The translations under genes were made by a program, and so were the position numbers. Source: an uncultured Opitutales bacterium (GTDB taxonomy: Bacteria > Verrucomicrobiota > Verrucomicrobiia > Opitutales > Intestinicryptomonadaceae). Taken from it: DNA of 64,000 nucleotides. The stretch spans positions 38,976 to 102,975 of the forward strand of contig CALXLK010000009.1 in NCBI GenBank assembly GCA_944389175.1, written 5' to 3'. This document shows, one piece after another, positions 32,798-41,732 of this stretch. Numbering within the stretch: position 1 is the stretch's first letter; each line of letters begins with the position of its first letter. The notes under the pieces were generated by a model that had not been told where the DNA came from, did not search any database, and worked only from the letters and a program-made list of their open reading frames with translations.

Positions 32798-33850
32798 TTG
32801 AATCTTGCGACTATGCTAAAATTTTTTTGGTTGGATTTATCCGTTTTGATAATCGGTTTGGCGATTGCCTTTATCCGCGGAACTTATGTGCACGACTGCG
32901 CATTCCAGTTTGCGCTGAGCGCGCTGATAATAGCGGTTCTTGAAATAAGCCTGAGCTTTGACAATGCCGTAATAAACGCGTCGAAACTTAAGACCATGGC
33001 GCCGATATGGCGCAAGCGGTTTCTAACGTGGGGCATTTTGATTGCGGTATTCGGAATGAGGTTCGTATTCCCCATAGTTATCGTTTCGATATTTTCCGGG
33101 ATATCCTGCACCGAAGTCTTGAGTTTGGCGCTAAACGCGCCCGACGAATACGCGCGCCATCTCAGGGAGTCGCACGTGGGTATTTCCTCTTTCGGAGGCA
33201 CGTTTTTGATGATGCTCTTCTGCGAATTCATGTTCGACAACAACAAGACGATGAACTGGATTGCCCCTGCGGAAAAGCTGCTTAAGAAAGTGGGCAGGAT
33301 AAAATTTGCGCCGCTGCTGGTATCTACGGCGGCGCTCGTTGCCGTTCAACCCTACATTCCCCAGGACGAGCGCCTGATATCGCTTGCCGCGGGCTTTGCC
33401 GGAATAATAGTGCACTTGCTAATACACGGCATAAGCCAAAAGCTGGAGGAAATGGCCGAGCATAAGAATGCCTTTGCCATAAAGCACGCGGGCCTTGCGG
33501 CGTTCATGTATCTTGAAATTATAGACGCATCCTTTTCTCTCGACGGCGTGCTGGGTGCGTTTGCGCTTACGCGCGATGTCGTGGTGATAACCATAGGCCT
33601 GTCTGTCGGAGCGTTTTTTGTGCGCTCGATTACGCTTCTTCTGGTGGAAAAGCACGCCCTTGAAAAGCTCGTATTCCTCACTCACGGGGCCTATTGGGCG
33701 ATAGGCTCGCTGGCGACGATAATGCTGCTGTCAACAATCACGGAAATCCACGAGACAGTGACGGGGACATTGGGCATGGCCCTTATTGTCGCATCCCTAA
33801 TTTCGTCAATCTTTTACAACAAGAAACAGACGCGGTTTTCGAGAAAATAA
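32798..33850 (+). CDS. DUF475 (TerC-like) integral membrane protein
   Basis: A 350-residue inner-membrane protein with about eight or nine hydrophobic helices. The motif LEISLSFDNAVINASKL in an early helix and YLEIIDASFSLDGVLGAFA in a later one are the two TerC-superfamily repeats, whose acidic and asparagine residues are thought to bind metal. DUF475 relatives occur with tellurite-resistance and manganese-efflux systems; the function is not established here. The start is TTG at 32798, backed by a perfect AGGAGG. It is the last gene of the nuoA-DAC operon and is closed by a terminator. Control of ion flux by c-di-AMP would fit the context but is inference. Confidence 0.87.
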   Translation: MNLATMLKFFWLDLSVLIIGLAIAFIRGTYVHDCAFQFALSALIIAVLEISLSFDNAVINASKLKTMAPIWRKRFLTWGILIAVFGMRFVFPIVIVSIFSGISCTEVLSLALNAPDEYARHLRESHVGISSFGGTFLMMLFCEFMFDNNKTMNWIAPAEKLLKKVGRIKFAPLLVSTAALVAVQPYIPQDERLISLAAGFAGIIVHLLIHGISQKLEEMAEHKNAFAIKHAGLAAFMYLEIIDASFSLDGVLGAFALTRDVVVITIGLSVGAFFVRSITLLLVEKHALEKLVFLTHGAYWAIGSLATIMLLSTITEIHETVTGTLGMALIVASLISSIFYNKKQTRFSRK

Positions 33851-33867
33851 AGATAAATGCTTTTTAG

Positions 33868-33896
33868 CGCGGGGCGTTTTTACCCCGCGTTTTTTT
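33868..33896 (+). terminator. Rho-independent terminator of the nuoA-DAC-DUF475 operon
   Basis: CGCGGGG, 8-base loop, CCCCGCG (7 bp), then seven T residues, 18 bases after the stop codon. Confidence 0.93.
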
Positions 33897-33996
33897 ATGC
33901 AACTTGTAAAGAGCCGGCGCGAGTGTGTTAGTGATAGATATCCCCCCCCCATTTTTTTCTTTAAATTTTAGTTAATATTTGAAATAATGTTTGCGT

Positions 33997-36573
33997 ATGA
34001 AAAAGTTATTAGTTGCAACAATGCTTGCGGCGATGGCCTTTGGGGAGGGCTGTTCTTTCGCGGCAAAAACGGAAAATTCGGACACTGGCGCCGATTTGCA
34101 GGCTCTGCTCGACAAGGCGGCGGCGAGGCCTGAAAAGAAGGCCGAGCTTTTGGGCAAAAAGTACCGCCTTGAAAAGCCTGTGAGGCTTACCGCCAAACAC
34201 AGCGGCCTCAAAATAGACGGGGGCGGCGCTGAAATAACGGGGGCAAAAAAAATAGACGGCTGGCGTGAATCGGCGCGTTTTAAGGGCGCGTGGGAGGCCG
34301 ATTTGAAATACGGTTTTTTTGTCACCTCGATTTATGTAAACGGCGTCCGCGCCCAATGCGCAATGCTGCCAAAAAATACGCGCTTTTCGGCCCATTCCGC
34401 GATTATAGACGGCTCGCAATACGGCTCTAGAGAGGGCATGTACGCCGACGCCAAACAGGGCGGAGACATTCTGCTTGGGCTTTCTCCGGAGGAGATAAAG
34501 GGTGCCTATCTAGGGTCGTTTCGCAACTGGGTTCAGGTAAACGTGCCCATAAAGTCGGTTGAAAGGACAAAAGACAAGAACATAGTCAGGGTAAACTTTG
34601 AAGTGCCTCTGCAAACTTCCATGTTCAGGAATTGCAAATATCCGAATTTTACAATTTTTAACATTCCCTCCGCGCTAAAGGAACCCGGAGAATTCTATTT
34701 TGACGGGGCGAACTCAAAAATCTACTACATTCCGCGCGAAGGCGAAGACATGCGCAGCGCCGAAGTCGAGTTCCCGTTCGTAGAGATTCCCTTTGAAATA
34801 TCCGGGCAAGAACCCGGCAAAGGAGGCGGAATGGCAAAAGACATAACCATAACCGGCACTTTGTTTAGGGGCGGCAGCGTAGGCTATGACGAAGAGCTCT
34901 TGGCAGGCGGCAAGAGGTCCATTCTAAACGACATGCAATCGGCGGCAAAATCGATAGCCTGCGTGAAAGTTTCCCGGGCTGAAAACATAAAGTTTATAGA
35001 TTGCGAATTTTCAAAGACCGACTCTTACGGGCTATGGATTGCCGACGGAGTAAAAGGCGCCGAAGTAAAAGGCTGCGTGGTTTGCGACACAGGCCTTGGC
35101 GGCATAAAGGTTGGCGTTGCCTCGAACATGCTGTACCTATCGCGGAAATCAAAAGTCGCGCTCGAAGAAATTCTGACGAAGGATATCGCGCTTACGGACA
35201 ACGCCATATACAACTTCGGCCGCTTTTCCATGAGCGGGGCCGGCATTTTAATTTTCGACGTTCCCGGTTGCACTGTCGAGCACAACGAAATTTTCGACGG
35301 CTTTTACACGGGCATTTCATACGGGTGGACATGGGGCGCCGCGCCCACATGCACAAAAGACACGTCGATTAGCTACAATAAAATTCACGATCTCGCCTTT
35401 GCCAACGTAAACGACGTCGGGGGCATATACACGCTTGGAACATCTCCGAATTCCCGCATAGAGGGCAACGTCATATGGAATATAGACTGCCTCGACTACG
35501 GCGCGTGGGGCATATACAACGACGAGGGCTCAGACGGCTGGCTGATAAGCAAAAACTACGTGCGCAATTCGAGCAAGGGCGGGTATTTCATGCACTACGG
35601 CAAAGACTGCAAAATATTCAACAACATAATACGAAACTGCCGCGACTACCAAGTTGGCTTGGGCAGGCGCACCCCGGGCTCGTATACTTTTGAAAGGAAC
35701 ATAGTCGAATTTGCCTCGCCTGCGGTTTTATTCAGGTACAACTCTCTCATAGAGCGCAAGGCGGCCGCATTCAACAGAAACATCTACTACAAACGAAACG
35801 ATCCGGATTTCGCAAAAGTCTTTTTCAAAGCATGGCAGGCCTCGGGACAGGATAAAGATTCGTTTGTTGAGGAAATAGACGTCGACAAAATAATCAAAGA
35901 GGCGCTCCCCGTGAAAAAAATCGGCTTTGAACCAATTCACGTAGACAAGGCGGGCATACGCGGAAAGCTCCGCAAAAAAATCGACGAATTGTTAAAAGAC
36001 TACAAGTATCCGCCCATTTTTGAATGCAAATTCGTCTCCCCCGAAGCCAGAATTTCAGACTCTTTTGAGGGGAACATGCCGGCGACTCCCTCGATAAGAG
36101 GCAAAGATGCCCTGAAAGTATTGTCGGAAAGCGGCATGCGCTTTTTGAGAATAAAAGACACATACAGTAATTTTCTGCCGTATTTTTACTACAGGTTCTG
36201 TCTCGACGACCACAATTTCATAAAGGCATCGTTTAAGGTGCGCCTAAACGACAAGTCGAACCTAATGGTGGAATTGCGCGACTACAGCGGCGAGTCGAGA
36301 AACAATCCGCGCCTTGAAATTAGAAACGCCGTCTTTTACGGGAAACCTCTGCCAAAAGGCAAGTGGCTGACTGTTGAAGCCGTCGCGCCAAACCATGTAA
36401 ACCCGGAAAAGAAATTCGACGTAAAAATCTTTGACGGTAAAAAACTGGTGGCTGAAAAATCGCTAGCGTACAAAAGCAGCGACGCGAAATTTCAGACGCT
36501 CTTCTTCATAGGAATCGACGGCGGGAGCGGCCAAACAATAGACATAGCCGACGTTCAAATGCAGCCAAAATAA
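33997..36573 (+). CDS. Exported right-handed beta-helix protein, GH141-like
   Basis: An 858-residue secreted protein. A signal peptide (about 1-23) is followed by an N-terminal region with KKYRLEKPVRL and DGGGAEITG, the first turns of a parallel beta-helix. The helix core (about 270-590) has repeated segments such as VEHNEIFDGFYTGISYGWTW, NDVGGIYTLG and GNVIWNIDC. That pattern is shared with bacterial beta-helix glycosidases of the GH141 type (fucosidase or xylanase activities known). The last 170 residues form a beta-rich domain that may bind carbohydrate. The start is the ATG at 33997; a TTG two codons earlier is less likely. It stands alone and ends at a bidirectional terminator. The GH141 link is an inference from motif resemblance. 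Confidence 0.78.
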   Translation: MKKLLVATMLAAMAFGEGCSFAAKTENSDTGADLQALLDKAAARPEKKAELLGKKYRLEKPVRLTAKHSGLKIDGGGAEITGAKKIDGWRESARFKGAWEADLKYGFFVTSIYVNGVRAQCAMLPKNTRFSAHSAIIDGSQYGSREGMYADAKQGGDILLGLSPEEIKGAYLGSFRNWVQVNVPIKSVERTKDKNIVRVNFEVPLQTSMFRNCKYPNFTIFNIPSALKEPGEFYFDGANSKIYYIPREGEDMRSAEVEFPFVEIPFEISGQEPGKGGGMAKDITITGTLFRGGSVGYDEELLAGGKRSILNDMQSAAKSIACVKVSRAENIKFIDCEFSKTDSYGLWIADGVKGAEVKGCVVCDTGLGGIKVGVASNMLYLSRKSKVALEEILTKDIALTDNAIYNFGRFSMSGAGILIFDVPGCTVEHNEIFDGFYTGISYGWTWGAAPTCTKDTSISYNKIHDLAFANVNDVGGIYTLGTSPNSRIEGNVIWNIDCLDYGAWGIYNDEGSDGWLISKNYVRNSSKGGYFMHYGKDCKIFNNIIRNCRDYQVGLGRRTPGSYTFERNIVEFASPAVLFRYNSLIERKAAAFNRNIYYKRNDPDFAKVFFKAWQASGQDKDSFVEEIDVDKIIKEALPVKKIGFEPIHVDKAGIRGKLRKKIDELLKDYKYPPIFECKFVSPEARISDSFEGNMPATPSIRGKDALKVLSESGMRFLRIKDTYSNFLPYFYYRFCLDDHNFIKASFKVRLNDKSNLMVELRDYSGESRNNPRLEIRNAVFYGKPLPKGKWLTVEAVAPNHVNPEKKFDVKIFDGKKLVAEKSLAYKSSDAKFQTLFFIGIDGGSGQTIDIADVQMQPK

Positions 36574-36608
36574 AGCCCGCAAGAACGCAAAAATCTGAGT
36601 TGTGGCAT

Positions 36609-36640
36609 AAAAAAGCGCGCGAAAATTCGCGCGCTTTTTT
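36609..36640. terminator. Bidirectional terminator between convergent genes
   Basis: A6-GCGCGCG-AAAATT-type loop-CGCGCGC-T6; the palindrome is near-perfect and has A and T tracts on both sides. It can stop the beta-helix gene on the plus strand and the fmdB-like operon (ending at 36880) on the minus strand. Confidence 0.9.
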
Positions 36641-36879
36641 CCCCTCCGCAGATCGGCAACATCTTAGATATTTAAACAAAAAAAGACTATACGGGTAAAA
36701 ATTCCATGCCCCGATTCGCCGCCGGCATTGAAAAAATATGAAAAAAATACGCCTGCCAATGTTTCCGATCAGAATGCAGCTCAACGGAAGATTAGCAGAA
36801 AAGATGAAAAACGATTCCGAAATAAAAGAAAAAACTCGGCCGCCTTGGCACGATTTATTTGGCTTAGCAAGCCACCGCG

Positions 36880-37143
36880 CTACTTTTCAAAGTATTTTCC
36901 GGAAATTTTATCCTTCTGCAAAACTTTAAACCCGGCGCGTTTTATGCGCGAAATATCCGAAAGCGATTTTTCCTGCCCCGGCGTGTAGTCGATATTGATG
37001 TTTAGCTTGTCGTAAATGCGCTTGACAGGCTTTCCGTTTTCCGGGTGCACCTTAAGCGGCGGAGCCGATATCGCCTGTTCGACCTCAAATTCCTCCGATT
37101 CGCGCCCGTCGGGCTCTATTGTTATGTATCTGTAAATTGGCAT
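36880..37143 (-). CDS. FmdB-like small protein lacking the zinc-ribbon cysteines
   Basis: An 87-residue protein that keeps the frame of the FmdB-type ribbon family: MPIYRYITIEPDGRESEEFE, then QAISAPPLKVHPENGKPVKRIYDKL. In normal members the same positions read MPIYEYxCxxCGxxFE...SDPPLxxCPxCGGxVxRL, so all four zinc-binding cysteines have been replaced. The start at 37143 is fixed by the family N-terminus and lies 2 bases after the M50-like gene stop codon. It is the last gene of a four-gene minus-strand operon whose first gene is an intact FmdB-type ribbon. Function is unknown; loss of metal binding with retention of the fold is an inference. Confidence 0.75.
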   Translation of the reverse strand: MPIYRYITIEPDGRESEEFEVEQAISAPPLKVHPENGKPVKRIYDKLNINIDYTPGQEKSLSDISRIKRAGFKVLQKDKISGKYFEK

Positions 37144-37145
37144 GG

Positions 37146-37820
37146 TTATTTTATGAATAGGGACGATATGAGACCGGCTATCATCTCAAATATTCCGCAA
37201 ACCCACGTTATGAGAAAGGCGAGTATCTGCTTTGTCGGCGGCAAAAAAATCACCGCAAAAAATATCAGTATGCCGTATCTGCCGACGGCGTTGTAAACGC
37301 CATCGGGCACGTTGAACAAAAATTTTACGATGCGCGCGCCGTCGAGCGGCGGGATAGGCAGCATATTCAGGATAAAGATCACTGCGTTTATCATTATGGA
37401 AAAATAAGCCACCGACGCGTATTCCGGCATTTTAAATGCGGCAAAAACTGCGAGGAATACTGACGAGACGAACGCGACGACCAAATTCATGCACGGGCCG
37501 CCAAGTGCCGAAAGGACTTCGTCGCGCACGCGGGTCTTTGGGTTGGTAAAAACGGTCTCGACGGGCTTGCCCCAGCCGAAAATAAGCGGAAAGCCCGTCC
37601 CCGAGGCGAGGCCTATGCACAGGATCGGAAAAATCACCGTGCCCAACATGTCCATATGCGCCAGCGGATTTATCGTCAAGCGCCCCTGCATTCGCGGCAG
37701 CACGCAGCCGCATTTATCGGCCACCCACGCCCTTCCGAATTCGCGCATGGTGATGGCTATTACAAGCAGAACGTAAAGAATTCCGCCATTGCGCAACTGT
37801 GAAATTAGTTCGTCGCTCAT
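37146..37820 (-). CDS. M50 (site-2 protease) family homologue without HExxH motif
   Basis: A 224-residue inner-membrane protein of the short, PDZ-less M50 type. It keeps the family frame: LQGRLTLNPLAH-like MQGRLTINPLAHMD (about 44-57), FGWGKPV (81-87), LGGPCMNL (106-113) and NMLPIPPLDGAR (152-163) with Asp160. At the catalytic helix, where HExxH is expected, it reads MREFGRAW, so both zinc-binding histidines are arginines (Arg26, Arg30) while Glu27 remains. It should be unable to bind the catalytic zinc. Such inactive relatives may act as chaperones or adaptors in the membrane, as rhomboid pseudoproteases do; this is inference. It is co-transcribed with a TPR lipoprotein and two FmdB-like proteins. 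Confidence 0.82.
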   Translation of the reverse strand: MSDELISQLRNGGILYVLLVIAITMREFGRAWVADKCGCVLPRMQGRLTINPLAHMDMLGTVIFPILCIGLASGTGFPLIFGWGKPVETVFTNPKTRVRDEVLSALGGPCMNLVVAFVSSVFLAVFAAFKMPEYASVAYFSIMINAVIFILNMLPIPPLDGARIVKFLFNVPDGVYNAVGRYGILIFFAVIFLPPTKQILAFLITWVCGIFEMIAGLISSLFIK

Positions 37821-37841
37821 AAAAATTTTCCCGTATTATTT

Positions 37842-38810
37842 TTAATTTTCCCGTATTTTCAAGCCGTCTTTTTTTGCGCGCCGGATTTCCTCGAGCAAAA
37901 GTCTTTTGGCGCGCTCGAGAGCCGGCAGGTCGATTTTTTCCAAATAGTTGAGAGCTTCGCCGTCACGCCCCAGCTCCACGAGGGCGCGCGCGATATTTGC
38001 GTCGGCCGTTTGCTTGTCTATGTTGAGGGCCGCGTTTTTTCGCAGTTCAAGCCAGACCCTTAGAGCCTCTTTATAGTCGGGGTTGCAAAGGTCGTACATG
38101 GATTGCGCGTAGCGCACCCTCGCCCCCCTGTCGTCGGGGCTGAGCTGGCACGGGCGCAAGTAGCAAAATCTAAGCAGGGAGTCGTATTCTTCGGGCGAGA
38201 GCATGCCCTGCTGCAAAATTCTCTTCTTTGCGCCGGCAAGCAGAAAAGCGCACTGGCGCATATACGTTTTGTTGTCGGGCTCAAGCTCCATGGCGCGGCG
38301 TATGCGCGCAAGCGAATTTTTTATTTCACCAGCCTCGGCGTCCATTGCGGAAAGCTGCTGGTGCACGACGGCTATGTTCGGATTCATCGAATCGACGCGC
38401 TTAAACATCTCGTAGGCGGCGTCCTCCCTCCCGGTGCGGCGCAGAAATTTTCCGTATAGGACGAGCGCCTGGACGTCTTCGGGGAAGTCGAGAATGTAGG
38501 AGCGCCACATTGAGTCGATGCGCGAGCCTTTTGTGATAAGCTCGGCTCTGGAAGTATCGCTGACGCCGTCGATATTGGGGTCGGAAAAGAGATCTTGCTC
38601 GAGGGCGAGTATGTCTAAAAGCCTGCTCTGCGAGAGAGAATACGACGGAGTTTTCGATAGCGCGCGCTGTGGGGGCGCGTCGGTGTCTTTTGAGGGCAGC
38701 TCTTTTGCCGACGAACAGCCCGACAATAGCGCGCATGCCATTGCGGCGGCCGCCGCAGGGATGCTTTTTAAAGCGCGCCGTGCGCGATGATGTCCAAAGG
38801 CTATCCGCAT
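37842..38810 (-). CDS. TPR-repeat lipoprotein
   Basis: A 322-residue predicted lipoprotein. The start MRIAFGHHRARRALKS at 38810 overlaps the stop of the preceding gene by one base (TAATG), and the signal sequence ends in a lipobox ALLSGC with Cys32. The mature part is helical with tetratricopeptide-like segments: DVQALVLYGKFLRRTGREDA, NSLARIRRAMELEPDNKTYM, and DANIARALVELGRDGEAL. TPR proteins usually scaffold complexes. It belongs to the four-gene operon with FmdB-like and M50-like proteins, so it may be the periplasmic partner of that membrane protein. The specific role is unknown. Confidence 0.8.
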   Translation of the reverse strand: MRIAFGHHRARRALKSIPAAAAAMACALLSGCSSAKELPSKDTDAPPQRALSKTPSYSLSQSRLLDILALEQDLFSDPNIDGVSDTSRAELITKGSRIDSMWRSYILDFPEDVQALVLYGKFLRRTGREDAAYEMFKRVDSMNPNIAVVHQQLSAMDAEAGEIKNSLARIRRAMELEPDNKTYMRQCAFLLAGAKKRILQQGMLSPEEYDSLLRFCYLRPCQLSPDDRGARVRYAQSMYDLCNPDYKEALRVWLELRKNAALNIDKQTADANIARALVELGRDGEALNYLEKIDLPALERAKRLLLEEIRRAKKDGLKIREN

Positions 38811-39064
38811 TATCTGCAGCCTCCGCAACAGCAGCCGCCCGGCGAACAGCATCCGCCGGAAGAACAGTCGCCGCAGATCTGGCGCGAGCGTATCTGCCGG
38901 CGCGTTCCCCCGCCGGTCTTGGGCGAATTTACGCTGAAACCCGACACCAGTTTTTCAAGGCTTTTGCTTTTGCACTTCGGGCACGATGGCTTTGGGGAGT
39001 TTCCCCTGACGAGGAACTCGAAAACCGCGCCGCATTTTTTGCATTTATACTCAAAAATAGGCAT
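38810..39064 (-). CDS. FmdB-family zinc-ribbon protein with cysteine-rich tail
   Basis: An 84-residue small protein. The N-terminus MPIFEYKCKKCGAVFEFL followed by PSCPKCKSKSLEKLVSGF is the standard FmdB zinc ribbon (two CxxC pairs). The C-terminal 25 residues are very rich in Cys and Gly (CGDCSSGGCCSPGGCCCGGCR), common in bacterial FmdB relatives and possibly a second metal site. It is the first gene of a four-gene operon and overlaps the next start by one base. It is divergent from mutS, with 93 bases between. FmdB was named as a regulator of formamidase but the family function is unsettled. Confidence 0.88.
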   Translation of the reverse strand: MPIFEYKCKKCGAVFEFLVRGNSPKPSCPKCKSKSLEKLVSGFSVNSPKTGGGTRRQIRSRQICGDCSSGGCCSPGGCCCGGCR

Positions 39065-39157
39065 ATTATAATATCGTTTTTTTTATAAAATAATTGAAAA
39101 GATAGGCGCTTTTATTGTAATAGACAAAAACAAATTGAAAATTCTGTCAAAAAAGAA

Positions 39158-41728
39158 ATGGGTACCGGCGACAAAAATACCCCGATGATGCAACAGTACT
39201 GGCAGACGAGGAATTCCCTGCCCAAAGACACCATACTGCTATTTCGCCTCGGGGACTTTTACGAAATGTTTTACGACGACGCCAACGAAGGGGCGCGCAT
39301 TCTTGGCATAACGCTTACAAAGCGCAGCAACTACCCCATGGCGGGCATTCCCTTCCACGCCGCCGACCAGTACATACCAAAGCTGCTTGAAGCCGGCAAA
39401 AAAGTCGCCATCTGCGAGCAGGACGAAATTCCGCAGGCGGGCAAGCTCGTCAAGCGTTCTCTAAGCCGCATAATAACCCGCGGCACAGCCCTCGAAGAGG
39501 GCCATCTCGACGGCAAGCACGGCAACTTCATGATTGCCCTATGCTTTGACAAGTCGAAAAAACTCTACGCCTCGTGGCTCGATCTTAGCACCGCCGAATT
39601 TTACTGCGCCGAATTTGACAATCCCAACAATTTTTTCCCGATATTTTCGGCCTATAACCCAAAAGAGGTAATCATGCCCGAGGGGCTCAAAGAATTCTGC
39701 CAGGCAGACGAGTCTCTTTCGGCCTGGTACGCGCTTCTGCGAAACCTCATAGACCTCAGGCCCGTTACTCTGCTAAGCGACTTTCGATTCGAACCCGATT
39801 GGGCTCAGGGGACACTGGCCCAAGTGCTTTCGGTCAAGAGCCTCGAAGGTTTCGGCATAAAAGAGGGCTCGTATTTGTCGGGGCCTGCGGCCGCGCTCGT
39901 CTATTACGCCACGGAAAACCTGCGCAACCAGCCGCAAAACCTGCGAACAATAAGGCGTTTTTCGGGAACGAAGAGCGTGCTGATTGACCCCGCCACGCAG
40001 AAGAGCCTCGAGCTTTTCCGCTCGTCGTCAGGGTCCCGCGCGGGCAGTCTTATAGACACTATCGACCGCACCCGCACGCTCGCAGGCGCGCGCCTTCTGG
40101 AAACTTACCTGTCGGCCCCCTCACTAGACATAGAGGAAATTTTGCGCCGGCAAAACACCGTCTGGGAGCTCTATTGCAACGCCGATTCCGACGAAAAGCT
40201 CTCTCAGGCGCTATCCCAAGTGCGCGATATTAAGCGCATTCTATCGAGGCTTGAAAACAGGCTGAGAAACCCGCGCGAAACATTAGCAATTTTATCAAGT
40301 ATTGAGCAATTTGGCCCGATAAAAAAGATACTAAATGACAACGGTGGGCCGTTGTGCGCCAAGTTGGCGGAAAGGATAGGCGAATTTGGCGAGCTCAGGC
40401 AGTATCTTGCCAAGGCGCTCGATCCCGACATGCCGAACAAGATACAGGATGGCGGCGTGATAAGAAGCGGCTTTGACAGCCTGTTAGACGAGATTCGCGC
40501 GCTCTCGCAAAACAACATAAGCTGGCTTGCCGACATGGAAAAGCGCGAGCAGGAGCGCACCGGGATAAGGAATCTGCGCATAAAGTACAACGGCGCCTTC
40601 GGATACTTTATAGAGGTTACAAAATCGTTCCTTGGCCTTGTGCCCGCAGACTACATCAGGAAGCAGACCATGACGAACGCCGAGCGGTACACGACCGAAG
40701 AGCTAAAGCTCCACGAGCGCCAAATACTGACTGCCGACGAGCGCTCAAAGGCGCGCGAATTTGAACTTTTCCAGAGCGTAGTTGATAAAATACTCCAACA
40801 CGCCGACGACCTCGTGGCCTCGGCCGAGGCGATCGCCGAAATAGACGTCTTCAGAGGCTGGGCCGAACTTTCGAGAGAGCGCGACTATTGCAAGCCCGAC
40901 GTAAACACGAGCGATTCAATAGACATTGAAGAAGGCCGCCACCCTGTCGTGGAAATGACGCTCGACAGGGCCTCGTACATAGGCTCGCAATCTCGTGTTT
41001 TTATCCCCAACAACACGCATCTTAGTTCAAGCCAGGAGCAAATAGCCCTGATAACCGGGCCGAACATGGCGGGAAAGTCAACATATATCAGGCAGATAGC
41101 GCTGATAACGATAATGGCGCAGATAGGTTGTTTTGTTCCGGCCAAGCGCGCGAGTATCGGCGTTGTCGACAGGGTCTTTAGCAGGGTTGGCGCAAGCGAC
41201 GAACTTGCCAGAGGAAACTCCACATTCATGGTGGAGATGAATGAGACTGCAAATATACTCAACAACGCCACCGATAAGTCCCTGATAATCTTGGACGAGA
41301 TAGGCCGCGGGACGAGCACGTACGACGGATTGAGCATTGCCTGGGCCGTAGTTGAGTTTATTCACGGCGAAGGCTCGCGCGGGCCCAAGACGCTCTTTGC
41401 AACGCATTACCATGAGATAACGAAGCTTGAAGAGTCGCTGCCGCGGCTTGTAAACTACAGGGTGTGCGTAAAGGAATGGAACGACGAGATTATATTTGCG
41501 CGCACCATAGAGAGGGGCGCCGCCGACAAGTCTTACGGCATACAGGTGGCCCGCCTTGCGGGCTTGCCCGACAAGGTCATAAACAGGGCAAAAGAAGTTC
41601 TTTCCGAACTTGAAAGCGAGAACGACGAGATTGTCATAAATTTGGGAAGCAAGCGCGTGCCGAAGGAAGCGCGCAAGCAAAAGCCCTTCCCGCCCGAGAG
41701 CAACTTCAAGCAACTGTCCTTATTCTGA
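39158..41728 (+). CDS. mutS: DNA mismatch repair protein MutS
   Basis: An 856-residue mismatch-recognition ATPase. Domain I starts TPMMQQYWQTRNSLPKD and carries LFRLGDFYEMFYDDA, with the Phe-x-Glu mismatch wedge. The connector, core and clamp domains follow. The C-terminal ABC ATPase has Walker A GPNMAGKS (about 634-641), the signature TFMVEMNETANIL, Walker B LIILDEIGRGTSTYDG and the FATHYHE switch. The length matches E. coli MutS (853). The start ATG at 39158 has only an A-rich upstream region. The uvrC-type fusion gene begins 4 bases after its stop, so mismatch repair and nucleotide excision repair genes are co-transcribed. Confidence 0.97.
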   Translation: MGTGDKNTPMMQQYWQTRNSLPKDTILLFRLGDFYEMFYDDANEGARILGITLTKRSNYPMAGIPFHAADQYIPKLLEAGKKVAICEQDEIPQAGKLVKRSLSRIITRGTALEEGHLDGKHGNFMIALCFDKSKKLYASWLDLSTAEFYCAEFDNPNNFFPIFSAYNPKEVIMPEGLKEFCQADESLSAWYALLRNLIDLRPVTLLSDFRFEPDWAQGTLAQVLSVKSLEGFGIKEGSYLSGPAAALVYYATENLRNQPQNLRTIRRFSGTKSVLIDPATQKSLELFRSSSGSRAGSLIDTIDRTRTLAGARLLETYLSAPSLDIEEILRRQNTVWELYCNADSDEKLSQALSQVRDIKRILSRLENRLRNPRETLAILSSIEQFGPIKKILNDNGGPLCAKLAERIGEFGELRQYLAKALDPDMPNKIQDGGVIRSGFDSLLDEIRALSQNNISWLADMEKREQERTGIRNLRIKYNGAFGYFIEVTKSFLGLVPADYIRKQTMTNAERYTTEELKLHERQILTADERSKAREFELFQSVVDKILQHADDLVASAEAIAEIDVFRGWAELSRERDYCKPDVNTSDSIDIEEGRHPVVEMTLDRASYIGSQSRVFIPNNTHLSSSQEQIALITGPNMAGKSTYIRQIALITIMAQIGCFVPAKRASIGVVDRVFSRVGASDELARGNSTFMVEMNETANILNNATDKSLIILDEIGRGTSTYDGLSIAWAVVEFIHGEGSRGPKTLFATHYHEITKLEESLPRLVNYRVCVKEWNDEIIFARTIERGAADKSYGIQVARLAGLPDKVINRAKEVLSELESENDEIVINLGSKRVPKEARKQKPFPPESNFKQLSLF

Positions 41729-41732
41729 GAAA

